DNA of 64,000 bases from Solirubrobacter phytolaccae. GTDB taxonomy: Bacteria > Actinomycetota > Thermoleophilia > Solirubrobacterales > Solirubrobacteraceae. Below, in pieces: positions 35,909-44,178 of this stretch; the first letter of the stretch is position 1; each line of letters begins with the position of its first letter. The stretch covers positions 1-64,000 of the forward strand of contig NZ_JAPDDP010000008.1 of NCBI RefSeq assembly GCF_027587195.1, given 5' to 3'. Position numbers and translations under genes: made by a program. The notes under the pieces were generated by a model. That model did not search any database and had not been told where the DNA came from. It saw only the letters and a list, made by a program, of their open reading frames with translations.

Positions 35909-35996
35909 CGTCGCGGCATCCTAAGGGAGCGCGACGTCGGACGCGGAGCCGGGGCGTCCCCCGGCAGACATTTTGGCGCTTCGGAGGAGGTTCGGG

Positions 35997-36410
35997 CTAC
36001 GCCGCGCGGTAGGCGGGGCGCGTCTCGAAGCGGGGCGTCTGGGCCGCGCGTACGGGGCCGTCGGGGCGCCCACCGGCGCGGAAGTCCGACGGCGCTACGC
36101 CCTGGTAGCGGCGGAAGGCCTTCGCGAACTGGGCGGGTTGGCGGTAGCCCACACGGTGGGCGACCTCGCGAACGGTCAGGGCACGGGTCGAGAGCATCTC
36201 GGCCGCCTTCTGCATGCGGACACGCGTCAGGTGGTCGCGAAACGTTGTCTCCCCGATCTCGGCGTACGCCCGCTGCAACTGGCGGCGGGACGATGCGACG
36301 CGGCGGGCGATGTCGTCGAGAGACAGATCGGAGGCGTACTCTCGGTCGACGATCTCAGCGGCCTCCTGGAACAGCGAGGTGCGCAAGCGAATTGTTGAAG
36401 AACGTTGCAT
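35997..36410 (-). CDS. AraC-type transcriptional regulator (DNA-binding domain only)
   Basis: 137-residue regulator consisting essentially of the AraC/XylS double helix-turn-helix: LSLDDIARRVASSRRQLQRAYAEIGETTFRDHLTRVRMQKAAEML and VREVAHRVGYRQPAQFAKAFRRYQGVAPSDFR. No separate ligand-binding domain; a short Arg/Pro-rich tail follows. ATG 36410 (GTG 36416 possible). A 14-bp palindrome lies just upstream, suggesting autoregulation. It lies between the stressosome operon and the A2 oxidase cluster. Confidence 0.88.
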   Translation of the reverse strand: MQRSSTIRLRTSLFQEAAEIVDREYASDLSLDDIARRVASSRRQLQRAYAEIGETTFRDHLTRVRMQKAAEMLSTRALTVREVAHRVGYRQPAQFAKAFRRYQGVAPSDFRAGGRPDGPVRAAQTPRFETRPAYRAA

Positions 36411-36415
36411 GGGCA

Positions 36416-36429
36416 CGTATCTAGATACG
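36416..36429. promoter_or_regulatory. 14-bp palindrome, likely operator of the AraC-type gene
   Basis: Perfect palindrome CGTATCTAGATACG six bases before the ATG. AT-rich in a GC-rich genome and placed near the expected transcription start. Confidence 0.45.
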
Positions 36430-36437
36430 CAGTTAAC

Positions 36438-36465
36438 CCTGTAACGGATGACCCCGTGTCGTCAA
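36438..36465 (-). promoter_or_regulatory. Candidate promoter of the AraC-type gene
   Basis: Minus-strand TTGACG and TACAGG separated by 16 bases, about 30 bases from the start codon. Good -35, weak -10. Confidence 0.35.
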
Positions 36466-36484
36466 CGTGCCACTTCTGGCACGT
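36465..36484 (-). terminator. Hairpin after the RsbX-like gene
   Basis: Arms ACGTGCCA and TGGCACGT around a four-base loop, 24 bases past the stop of the last stressosome gene. Likely end of the stressosome transcript. Confidence 0.45.
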
Positions 36485-36507
36485 CGCCGCTCCCAGGCTT
36501 CTCTGAG

Positions 36508-37116
36508 TTATCGATATCTGACGACGACGGCGAGGGCGTCATCCGTGCCTTTGCCGTGCATCTCGAAGATTCTGTCTGCCATTTTCTGCGCTGCGCCGCC
36601 GCTCGCGAGCGCCGGGGAGATCGCGGCGTCGATGCCGTCGGTGATCATCACGAGCAAATCGCCCCGGTCCAGGGACATCGTTGCCTGACGGACATTCGGC
36701 ATCCGATATCCGAGCACTCCGCCGAACACGAGCGCGACCTCCTCGCGCAGCTCCGGGCCCTGCCGGACGAGCCGGGCGTCGACGTTCCCGACCCCTGCCC
36801 AGCGCAGCTCGGCGGCCTCCAGGTCCAGCCACGCGACGGTCATCACGACGCCGCGCGTCTCAACCAGCGCCTCATGGCACGCCTGCAAGAGATCTTGCGC
36901 CTCGGCGTCCGCGTTCGCGCGCACGACCTCGGCGCACCGCTCCGACGCGTCCGCCGCCTCGGGGCCGTGCCCGAGGCCGTCGATCAGTGCGATCAGCGCG
37001 CCCGTCGGGGTCGGAACGAAGACCGCCAGGTCGCCCGAGCGCTCCTCGCCCGCATGCGGCGCTCCCGCGACGCCCCGGTCCAGGGACGCCGGCCACTCCT
37101 CGACCAGATCAGGCAC
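36508..37116 (-). CDS. RsbX-like PP2C phosphatase
   Basis: 202-residue SpoIIE/PP2C-type serine phosphatase domain that would dephosphorylate stressosome proteins (RsbR/RsbS) and reset the signal. Metal-site Asp residues lie in DLAVFVP, LIDGLGHGPEA and LVMITDGIDAAI. GTG 37116 overlaps the RsbT gene by 8 bases. Last gene of the operon. The name is by position and domain content. Confidence 0.82.
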   Translation of the reverse strand: MPDLVEEWPASLDRGVAGAPHAGEERSGDLAVFVPTPTGALIALIDGLGHGPEAADASERCAEVVRANADAEAQDLLQACHEALVETRGVVMTVAWLDLEAAELRWAGVGNVDARLVRQGPELREEVALVFGGVLGYRMPNVRQATMSLDRGDLLVMITDGIDAAISPALASGGAAQKMADRIFEMHGKGTDDALAVVVRYR

Positions 37117-37525
37117 TGCGGCTCCACTTCACCAAGGTGACCGTCGTCCCCTCCCCGGGGGCGGTCTGGATGTCGAACTCGTCGACGAGCCGCCGCGCGC
37201 CGGGGAGGCCGAGCCCGAGCCCGCCGCCGGTCGTGTAGCCGTCGGTCAGCGCACGCTCGAGGTCGGCGATGCCCGGGCCCTGGTCGCGCGCCACGACCTT
37301 GACCCCGCGGCGGCCCTTGGCGTCGCGGACGAGCTCGATGAACACCTCGCCGCGCACCGCGTAGGTCGTGATGTTGCGGGCGATCTCGGAGATCGCGGTG
37401 GCGAGCAGCGTCTGGTCGGTGCTCGGCATCTCCAGCGTCACGGCCAGGGCCCGCGCGCGCTGGCGCGCGGTCACCACGTCGGCGTCGGAGTCGATCGCGA
37501 TCCGTTCGGCCGCGTCAGGTGCCAA
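37109..37525 (-). CDS. rsbT: RsbT-like serine/threonine kinase (HATPase)
   Basis: 138-residue GHKL-fold kinase: N-box SEIARNITTYA, G1 box ARDQGPGIADLE, G2 box TTGGGLGLGLPGARRLVDEF. Family members phosphorylate RsbS/RsbR, leave the stressosome and then switch on RsbU. TTG start at 37525, overlapping rsbS by 11 bases. Confidence 0.92.
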   Translation of the reverse strand: MAPDAAERIAIDSDADVVTARQRARALAVTLEMPSTDQTLLATAISEIARNITTYAVRGEVFIELVRDAKGRRGVKVVARDQGPGIADLERALTDGYTTGGGLGLGLPGARRLVDEFDIQTAPGEGTTVTLVKWSRSA

Positions 37526-37874
37526 GGAACCCCGCCTCGAGGAGTGCGAGCCCTTCCTCCAGGTCCAGCGCCGTCTGCACGTCCTCGAAGCTCATGCCGA
37601 GCTGCACCATCGCGAACGCGACCTCGGGCTGGATCCCGACGATCACGGTCTCCGCGCCGCGGAGCCGGGTCATCATCGCGATCCCGCGCAGCGAGCGCGA
37701 CACGAACGAGTCCATCACGTCGAGCGAGGTGACGTCGACGATGATCCCCTTCGAGCGGTGGCGGGTGACCTGGGCCATCACGTCGTCACGCAGCTGGAGC
37801 ACGTCGGTGTCGGTCAGCGCGGACTGGATCGAGGCAATCAGGAACGGCCCCTGCTTGAGGATCGGGACCGCCAT
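37515..37874 (-). CDS. rsbS: RsbS-like STAS stressosome scaffold
   Basis: 119-residue STAS-domain protein: VPILKQGPFLIASIQSALTDTD at the start, the phosphosite loop VTSLDVMDSFVSRSL (the conserved Ser follows Asp) and RLRGAETVIVGIQPEVAFAMVQLG. ATG 37874 shares one base with the rsbR stop (TGATG). Confidence 0.93.
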   Translation of the reverse strand: MAVPILKQGPFLIASIQSALTDTDVLQLRDDVMAQVTRHRSKGIIVDVTSLDVMDSFVSRSLRGIAMMTRLRGAETVIVGIQPEVAFAMVQLGMSFEDVQTALDLEEGLALLEAGFLGT

Positions 37875-38773
37875 CAGACGCGGTCGTCGGCCTTGTCGAC
37901 GGCGCCGGAGATCACCGTGTAGCCCAGCAGGCGCTCCGCCTCTTCGATGCCGCCCTGCAGATCGCCAACTGCGTTGACCTTCGACAGGTCCACGCCCAGC
38001 GTGACGAGCGTCTGCGCGATCTCGGAGGAGAGACCGGTGATGATGACCGAAGCGCCCATCAGCCGGGACGCGTCGACGGTCTGCACGAGGTGGTTGGCCA
38101 CGGTCGAGTCGATCGCGGGCACGCCGGTGATGTCGATCACGACCACGCGGGCGCGGTTGGTGCGGATGCCGCGCAGCAGCTGCTCGGTGAGCTGGCGGGC
38201 GCGCTGGCCGTCGAGCACGCCGATGATCGGGAGGATCAGCAGCCGCTCGCGGACCTGGAGGACCGGGGTGGAGAGCTCGCGGATCGCCTCCTGCTGCTGG
38301 CGGATGATGCGCTCGCGCTCCTGCACGAAGTTCACGCCCACCGTGTTGGCGATGCGGTTCGCGGCCGGCTCGTACGCGTCGAGGACCTCGTTGAGGACCT
38401 GGAAGTCGGCCTGGTACTTCTCGAACAGCGAGCGCGCGAGCACGTCGCGCAGCAGGAGCACGATGCCGAGCACCTCGTCGGTCTCGACGCCGCGGGGGAT
38501 GATGCGCTCGGAGAGGTTGCGGGCGTAGTCCTGGAGCGCCTCGACGGAGCCCGTCTCGAGCACCTCGACGTAGTTGTCGTAGACCGAGGTCGCCTCGGAG
38601 AAGATCTCCTCCTCCGTGAGGGCGGTGAGCAGCCGCGCCTCGCCGATCCGCCGCGCCCACTCCTGGCGTAGCTCCGTGCGGTTGTTGCTGAGGTGGGAGA
38701 CCAACTCGCTCAGAAGGTCGTCGCGTGCGTCTTGCTGGCCGTTCACCGCCGTGGGGTCGGTCGGATCAGCCAT
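37874..38773 (-). CDS. rsbR: RsbR-like stressosome sensor
   Basis: 299-residue protein with a helical N-terminal sensor half (about 1-155) and a C-terminal STAS domain (about 175-285). Phosphosite loop ITGVPAIDSTVANHL is intact. The N-domain (EWARRIGEARLLTALTEEEI, LRDVLARSLFEKY) is a non-heme globin/RsbR_N-like helical bundle. It forms the stressosome shell with RsbS. ATG 38773, overlapping the upstream phosphatase gene by 8 bases. Confidence 0.93.
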   Translation of the reverse strand: MADPTDPTAVNGQQDARDDLLSELVSHLSNNRTELRQEWARRIGEARLLTALTEEEIFSEATSVYDNYVEVLETGSVEALQDYARNLSERIIPRGVETDEVLGIVLLLRDVLARSLFEKYQADFQVLNEVLDAYEPAANRIANTVGVNFVQERERIIRQQQEAIRELSTPVLQVRERLLILPIIGVLDGQRARQLTEQLLRGIRTNRARVVVIDITGVPAIDSTVANHLVQTVDASRLMGASVIITGLSSEIAQTLVTLGVDLSKVNAVGDLQGGIEEAERLLGYTVISGAVDKADDRV

Positions 38774-40196
38774 CAGTCTCCTTGGGTTGGGGTGTGGGGC
38801 CGAAGGCCAGGATCGCCATGTCGTCGCGCAGCCGGCCTTCCGAGGCGGCCATGACCGCCGCCTCCACGCGCTCGGCCACCGCGTCCGGCGGCAGCCCGGC
38901 GCAGGTCTTGAGCAGGGCCACGAGCTCGTTGTGGCCGAACACCTCTTGCCGGCGGCGCCGGACCTCGGTCACGCCGTCGGTGTAGAACACGAGCACCTCA
39001 CCCGGGCCGAGCTCGACCGAGACGTCGGTGAGCAGCGGGTCGATGTCCGAGCCCAGCAGCGTGCCGAGCTGGCCGACCGGCGTCACGCTCCCGTCCGGGG
39101 CGACGACGAGTGGGAGCGCGTGCCCGCCGCACGCGAGGTCGAGCGTCACGCGGTTGGGCGCCGTGCGCAGGTGGGCGTAACACACGGTGCAGAACCGGCC
39201 CTCGTCACCGGTCTGCTCGCGCAGCGCCCGGTGCAGGAGTGCGAGCACGCCGCTCGGGCGCGACTCGTAGGCGGCCGCGGCGCGCATCGTGTGGCGCGCG
39301 AGGGCGGTCACGGCGGCCGCGTCCGGCCCCTTGCCCTGGACGTCGCCGATGAGGGCCGTCCAGGCGCCGTCGCCGGCCGGGAAGAGGTCGTAGAAGTCGC
39401 CGCCGAGCTCGATCCCCTCGCCGGCGGGGCGGAAGCGCACCGCGGCGCTGAGCCCGTGCACGGGCGGCAGCCCGCCGGGGCGCAGCGAGCGCTGCAGCGT
39501 GCGCGCGATCGTCCGCTCGCGGTCGTAGAGCTGGGCGTTGGAGATCGCCACCGACGCGAGCTGGGCGAGCTGCGTGAGCACCGCCTCGTCGCGCAGGGTG
39601 AACGTGCGGTCGGGCGCGTCGATCACCTCGACCATCCCGAGCTCCTTCCCGCGGCCGGTGAGCTGGGCCTGCAGGCGCGCGGGCTGCGGGTCGCCGCCGC
39701 CCAGGCGCGGGGGAGAGGTGGCCGTGAGCGGACGCAGGCGCGGGTCCGGGGCGAGCACGGCGACCGTCGCCCGCGCGGAGTGCAGGATCTCCCGCGCCGC
39801 GTCCGCGGTCAGCTGCAGGATCGCCTCGACGGTCAGCGACAGGTTGATCGCGACGGACGCGTCCGCGAGCGCGCGCAGCTGCTCCACGTACTCGTGCTCG
39901 AGCCGCGCGGCCTCCTGCACCTCGAGGTAGCCGCGGTGCACGGTCTCGAACGTCGAGAGGCTCTCGCGCAGGAAGTCGGCCGCGAGCGCGAGCGTCGCGT
40001 CGTCGTGGACCTTCGCGGCCCGGAGCGCGGCGTGGTGCGCCTCGGCGAGGTCCATCACGCTCAGCTGCGCCGCGACGGCCTCACGGCCGAGGTCGTAGGC
40101 GGCACCCAGCGCCGACTCGCCCCGATCCGCGAGGTAGGCCGTGAAGGCCGCGGAATAGCGAGCGGCCAGTACGGGTGCGCCGTTGGCTCCGTCCAT
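38766..40196 (-). CDS. RsbU-like PP2C phosphatase with GAF domain
   Basis: 476-residue signalling phosphatase, first gene of the stressosome operon. Residues about 1-85 resemble the RsbU N-terminal domain that binds RsbT (YSAAFTAYLADRGESALGAAYDLGREAV), followed by a coiled linker, a GAF domain (about 125-240) and a SpoIIE-type PP2C domain (about 260-470) with GGDFYDLFP, LIGDVQGKGPDAA and VFYTDGVTEVR. ATG 40196 was chosen; TTG 40211 and GTG 40205 are upstream alternatives. Output target (an anti-anti-sigma or other) is not in the window. Confidence 0.88.
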   Translation of the reverse strand: MDGANGAPVLAARYSAAFTAYLADRGESALGAAYDLGREAVAAQLSVMDLAEAHHAALRAAKVHDDATLALAADFLRESLSTFETVHRGYLEVQEAARLEHEYVEQLRALADASVAINLSLTVEAILQLTADAAREILHSARATVAVLAPDPRLRPLTATSPPRLGGGDPQPARLQAQLTGRGKELGMVEVIDAPDRTFTLRDEAVLTQLAQLASVAISNAQLYDRERTIARTLQRSLRPGGLPPVHGLSAAVRFRPAGEGIELGGDFYDLFPAGDGAWTALIGDVQGKGPDAAAVTALARHTMRAAAAYESRPSGVLALLHRALREQTGDEGRFCTVCYAHLRTAPNRVTLDLACGGHALPLVVAPDGSVTPVGQLGTLLGSDIDPLLTDVSVELGPGEVLVFYTDGVTEVRRRRQEVFGHNELVALLKTCAGLPPDAVAERVEAAVMAASEGRLRDDMAILAFGPTPQPKETDG

Positions 40197-40226
40197 CGTC
40201 CCCACGTTCAAGAGGACCCTACGCGA

Positions 40227-40247
40227 CCGCGTCGCGAAACGACGCGG
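40227..40247 (-). terminator. Hairpin at the end of the A1 oxidase cluster
   Basis: Arms CCGCGTCG and CGACGCGG around five bases, directly after the stop at 40248. Separates the oxidase transcript from the stressosome operon. Confidence 0.5.
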
Positions 40248-40508
40248 CTAGTGATGCGAATGGTCGAGCGGGAGCTCGGCGATGTCTCGCCGGACGTCCG
40301 CGACCCAGCGGATGGTGGTCGCCAGGAAGGCGACGCCGAAGAAGGCCACCAGCACCCAGGACAGGGTGATGCAGACGATCGCGCCGGCCAGCGCCGCGGC
40401 GTTGAGCAGCGGCAGGATGCTGTGCGCCGGCATGTGGATCTCCTCCCCGACGGGAGGGACCGTGGCGACGGTCTCGGCGACTTCGGTGTTCTCGGCGTGC
40501 TCGCTCAT
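40248..40508 (-). CDS. Two-helix membrane protein, oxidase subunit IV-like
   Basis: 86-residue protein with a polar, acidic N-terminus, two membrane helices (ILPLLNAAALAGAIVCITLSW; VLVAFFGVAFLATTIRW) and a His-containing tail LPLDHSHH. Small size, topology and position behind ctaC-ctaD-ctaB match actinobacterial oxidase subunit IV-type proteins. ATG 40508 overlaps the previous stop (TAATG). Confidence 0.75.
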   Translation of the reverse strand: MSEHAENTEVAETVATVPPVGEEIHMPAHSILPLLNAAALAGAIVCITLSWVLVAFFGVAFLATTIRWVADVRRDIAELPLDHSHH

Positions 40509-40618
40509 TATTGGATGTACACCCAGGCGGCGACGAAGGTCAGGCAGAAGAACAGGAGCCCCACGATCGAGACGTAGAACGCCGTCCTGAGGTTTCTGCG
40601 GGCAAGCTTGCGATCCAT
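40508..40618 (-). CDS. Very small single-helix oxidase-operon peptide
   Basis: 36 residues from ATG 40618: basic start MDRKLARRNLRTAF, then a helix FYVSIVGLLFFCLTFVAAW. Coupled to the next gene by TAATG and 12 bases after ctaB. Likely a small oxidase subunit or assembly factor. Confidence 0.65.
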   Translation of the reverse strand: MDRKLARRNLRTAFYVSIVGLLFFCLTFVAAWVYIQ

Positions 40619-40630
40619 CGGGCGGCCAGT

Positions 40631-41527
40631 CTACGAGAAGAGTTGGGCGTCGACCACCATCGCGACGAACAAGACCGCGAGGTAGCTCAGGGAAAACAGG
40701 TACGTGCGCAGCGCGCTCGCCCGGTCGGCGTTGCGCTGCAGGCGGATCGCCAGCGTGATGAAGGCGGCGTTCAGGCCGACGGCGACGACCGCGTAGAGCG
40801 GGCCGAAGAACCCGAAGACGAACGGCAGCAGCGTCAGGAGCGTCAGCAGCAGCGTGTAGAGCACGATCTGCCGGCGCGTCTCCTTCTCGCCGTGCACGAC
40901 CGGCATCATCGGCACGCCGACGCGCTCGTACTCGGACTTCATCAGCAGGCTGAGCGCCCAGAAGTGCGGGGGCGTCCAGTAGAAGATGATCGCGAACAGG
41001 TACAGCGCGGTCGGCGCGACGCTGCCGGTGACCGCGGCCCAGCCGACGAGCGGCGGGACGGCGCCCGCGGCGCCGCCGATCACGATGTTCTGCGGCGAGC
41101 GGCGCTTGAGCCAGACCGTGTAGACCAGCGTGTACCAGACGAACCCGGCCAGGGCCAGGAACGCGGCCAGCACGTTCGCGGCGGCGGCGAGGATGACGAA
41201 GCTCGCCACCTGCAGCCCGAACGCGTAGATCAGGGCCGCGCGCGACGAGATGCGGCCGGCCGGGATGGGACGGTTGGCCGTGCGGGGCATGGCCTCGTCG
41301 ATGTCCCGGTCGTACCAGTGGTTGAAGGCGCCCGCGCCGCCCGCGCTCAGGAAGCCACCGAGGACGGTCGCCGCGACGAGCGCGATCGACGGGTCCCCGG
41401 CGACGTACATCGTGGTGATCGTCGTCAGGAGCAGCAGGAGCTGCACCTTCGGCTTGGTCAGCTCGAAGTAGTCGCCGGCGATCTGCCGGACGCCCGAGAC
41501 GGGGAGGGCTGCGCGGGAGGCTTCCAT
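40631..41527 (-). CDS. ctaB: Protoheme IX farnesyltransferase
   Basis: 298-residue UbiA-type prenyltransferase making heme O from heme B for oxidase assembly. The first Asp-rich motif is NHWYDRDIDEAMPRTANRPIP, the second region is YTVWLKRRSPQNIVIGGAAGAVPPLVGW, and about nine helices are present. ATG 41527 abuts the ctaD stop. Confidence 0.96.
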   Translation of the reverse strand: MEASRAALPVSGVRQIAGDYFELTKPKVQLLLLLTTITTMYVAGDPSIALVAATVLGGFLSAGGAGAFNHWYDRDIDEAMPRTANRPIPAGRISSRAALIYAFGLQVASFVILAAAANVLAAFLALAGFVWYTLVYTVWLKRRSPQNIVIGGAAGAVPPLVGWAAVTGSVAPTALYLFAIIFYWTPPHFWALSLLMKSEYERVGVPMMPVVHGEKETRRQIVLYTLLLTLLTLLPFVFGFFGPLYAVVAVGLNAAFITLAIRLQRNADRASALRTYLFSLSYLAVLFVAMVVDAQLFS

Positions 41528-43216
41528 CTAACGCATCAGCGGCTGGCCGGAGCGGTAGCGCTGCTCGGAGTTGGTGCGCTGCTCGATCTCGCGCCGGATG
41601 TCCTTCATCGGCTCGACCGAGCGCACGCGCGGGACGACGTCGAAGTTGTTCTCCGGCGGCGGCGAGGGCGTGAACCACTCGAGCGTGTTCGCCTTCCACG
41701 GGTCCGGGCCGGCGATCGCGCCGCGCTTGAGCGACCAGACGACGCTGAACACGGTCACGGCCGCGGCCAGCGCGATCATGAACGCGCCGATCGTGGAGAT
41801 GAAGTTGTAGACCGTCCAGCTGGACTCCGAGTACTCGTAGATCCGTCGCGGCATGCCGGACAGACCAGCGGAGTGCTGGATGAGGAACGTCGTGTGGAAG
41901 CCGATGAACAGCAGGGCGAAGCCGAGCTTGCCGGTCTTCTCGCTGAGCATCCGGCCGGTCATCTTCGGCCACCAGAAGTACAGCGCGCCGAACATCGCGA
42001 AGGCGGACGCGCCGAACGCCGTGTAGTGGAAGTGGGCGACGACGAAGTAGGTGTCCGTCAGCTGCCAGTCGATCGGGAAGACCGCCAGGAAGATGCCGGT
42101 GATGCCGCCCATCGTGAAGGTCGCGATGCCGCCGACGCAGTACAGGAGCGCCGTGGTCCACTCGACCGTGCCGCGCCAGAGCGTGGCGATCCAGTTGAAG
42201 ATCTTCACGCCGGTCGGGACCGCGATCACGAACGACATGAGCATGAAGAACGCGAGCACGGTGGTGCTCATCGGCGTCGCGAACATGTGGTGCGCCCACA
42301 CGAGCATGCCCAGGAAGGCGATGCCGACCGTGGCGGCCGCGATCGCCTTGTAGCCGAAGATCGGCTTGCGGGCGAACACCGGGAGGATCTCCGAGAAGAC
42401 GCCGAACGCCGGCAGCACGAGGATGTAGACCTCGGGGTGCCCGAAGAACCAGAACAGGTGCTGCCAGAGCAGCGCCGAGCCTCCCTGCGCCGGGTCGAAG
42501 AAGCCGGTGCCGAAGTTGCGGTCCAGCAGCAGCATCGTCACGGTCGCGGCGAGCGACGTGAGGGCCACGATCACCAGGTACGCGTAGATCAGGATCGTCC
42601 ACACGAACAAGGGCATGCGGCCCCAGCCCATGCCGGGCGCGCGCATGTTGTGGATCGTGGCGATGAAGTTGATCGCGCCGATGATCGAGCTCAGGCCGGT
42701 GAGGTGGACCATGTAGATCCACGCCTCTTGGCCGTTGGTGCCCGAGTACTGCTTGAGGCTGAGCGGGACGTACGAGAACCAGCCGGCCTCCGGCGGGGAG
42801 TAGAGCATCGACGCGTAGAGCGCGATGCCGCCGAACAGGTACATCCAGTACGACCACGCGTTCAGGCGCGGGAAGGCGACGTCGCGCGCGCCGAGCATCA
42901 GCGGCAGCAGGTAGTTCGCGAAGCCCGCCCACACCGGCACGACGACCAGGAAGACCATGGTCGTCCCGTGCATGGTGAGGATCTGGTTGTACCGCTCAGG
43001 CGTGAGCAGCGTGTTGTCCGGCACCGCGAGCTGCGTGCGGATCAGCAGCGCCTCGACCCCGCCCAGGATGAAGAACACCAGGACGGTGGCCAGGTACATG
43101 ATCCCGATCTTCTTGTGATCGGTCGTGGTGATCCACGAGGTCCAGCCACGCGTGCGGTCGGGGTTGTCGACCGCCGACGCGATGATCTGGGGGCGACCCA
43201 GGCTGTGGTCGCTCAC
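41528..43216 (-). CDS. ctaD: Cytochrome c oxidase subunit I, A1-type
   Basis: 562-residue catalytic subunit with heme and CuB ligands in TMHGTTMVF, WFFGHPEVYILVLPAFG, VWAHHMF and VVAHFHYTAFG. The Glu of GHPEVY is present (A1-type D-channel), unlike the other ctaD in the window. GTG 43216 overlaps the ctaC stop by 4 bases (GTGA). Confidence 0.96.
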   Translation of the reverse strand: MSDHSLGRPQIIASAVDNPDRTRGWTSWITTTDHKKIGIMYLATVLVFFILGGVEALLIRTQLAVPDNTLLTPERYNQILTMHGTTMVFLVVVPVWAGFANYLLPLMLGARDVAFPRLNAWSYWMYLFGGIALYASMLYSPPEAGWFSYVPLSLKQYSGTNGQEAWIYMVHLTGLSSIIGAINFIATIHNMRAPGMGWGRMPLFVWTILIYAYLVIVALTSLAATVTMLLLDRNFGTGFFDPAQGGSALLWQHLFWFFGHPEVYILVLPAFGVFSEILPVFARKPIFGYKAIAAATVGIAFLGMLVWAHHMFATPMSTTVLAFFMLMSFVIAVPTGVKIFNWIATLWRGTVEWTTALLYCVGGIATFTMGGITGIFLAVFPIDWQLTDTYFVVAHFHYTAFGASAFAMFGALYFWWPKMTGRMLSEKTGKLGFALLFIGFHTTFLIQHSAGLSGMPRRIYEYSESSWTVYNFISTIGAFMIALAAAVTVFSVVWSLKRGAIAGPDPWKANTLEWFTPSPPPENNFDVVPRVRSVEPMKDIRREIEQRTNSEQRYRSGQPLMR

Positions 43217-44118
43217 TCGCCATCACCCTGGCTCTGCTGCTCGGTGAGCTCTTTCTGCTGCTCGGACACGTCGGTCTCAGCCGTCTTGACCTGCTGGACC
43301 TTCTCGGCGTACCACGCCTTGTAGTCCTCCATCTTCATGCCGATCACGCGGCCGTACATGTTCGCGTGGTTGCGCCCGCACAGCTCGGCGCACTGACCGG
43401 TGTAAACAACTTGCTTCTGCCCCTCCGGGATGGCGTCCGGGGGGATCCGGAACCAAAGCTTGTTCGTATAGCCCGGGACGGCGTCCATCTTGCCGCCGAG
43501 CTTGGGGATCCACCACGAGTGGACGACGTCGTCGGCCGTGATGTCGAGGAGGACGGTCATGCCGACCGGCACGACCATGTCCGTGTAGGTCAGCAGCTGG
43601 TCCTGCCCCGGGTAGAGGTAGCGCCACACGTACTGCTGGCCGTTGACCTCGATGGTCATCGTGTCGCCCTTGGGGACGGACTGGTTGGTCGCGGCGAACT
43701 GCGCGCCTTCGACCTGGGAGACCTGATTGCCGTCCGCGTCGATGAGCGACGGCTTCGGGTTCTTGATCGACGGCAGCTGGATGAACGTGAACGCCGTGAT
43801 GAAGATGAGGATCAAGAACGCGCCGACGGTCCAGCCGACCTCGAGCTTGGTGTTGCCGTGGATCTGGGCCGCGGTGGCGCCCTTCTTGGCCTTGAAGCGG
43901 AAGAGAGCCCACAGCAGCGCTCCCTCGACCCCCACGAAGATGAACAACGCGAGGATGAACACCATCACGTAGAGGGTGTGGATGCTGTCCGCGTTCGGCG
44001 AGCCGCCGGATTCGGGGAACAGCAAACCGGCACGCGCGGCCGGTGCGGCAAGGAGCGCGGCCACGAGCGCTAGGGGCAGCGCAAGCAGCAGGCGTCGACG
44101 ATTACGACCTTCGGACAC
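43213..44118 (-). CDS. ctaC: Cytochrome c oxidase subunit II (no fused cytochrome)
   Basis: 301-residue subunit II. Signal peptide LLLALPLALVAALLAAPAARA, two membrane helices, and a CuA domain with HSWWIPKL and CAELCGRNHANM. A charged Gln-rich tail replaces the cytochrome c domain seen in the other ctaC. GTG 44118 was chosen because it puts the signal peptide at the N-terminus; a GTG at 44172 gives an 18-residue extension. Confidence 0.93.
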   Translation of the reverse strand: MSEGRNRRRLLLALPLALVAALLAAPAARAGLLFPESGGSPNADSIHTLYVMVFILALFIFVGVEGALLWALFRFKAKKGATAAQIHGNTKLEVGWTVGAFLILIFITAFTFIQLPSIKNPKPSLIDADGNQVSQVEGAQFAATNQSVPKGDTMTIEVNGQQYVWRYLYPGQDQLLTYTDMVVPVGMTVLLDITADDVVHSWWIPKLGGKMDAVPGYTNKLWFRIPPDAIPEGQKQVVYTGQCAELCGRNHANMYGRVIGMKMEDYKAWYAEKVQQVKTAETDVSEQQKELTEQQSQGDGE

Positions 44119-44128
44119 GAGGGCCGGG

Positions 44129-44134
44129 AGTATA
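44129..44134 (-). promoter_or_regulatory. Candidate -10 element upstream of ctaC
   Basis: TATACT on the minus strand ends 10 bases before the GTG 44118; a nearly leaderless transcript is possible. No convincing -35. Confidence 0.3.
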
Positions 44135-44178
44135 AGGAGCGAGCGGATGCCTTCGCGGCGCGGTCGGGTCACTGACGC

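Noticed and set aside
40511-43324. 937-codon plus-strand frame opposite ctaB/ctaD
   Set aside because: Arg/Asp/Val-rich antisense shadow; subunit I and CtaB motifs are on the minus strand.
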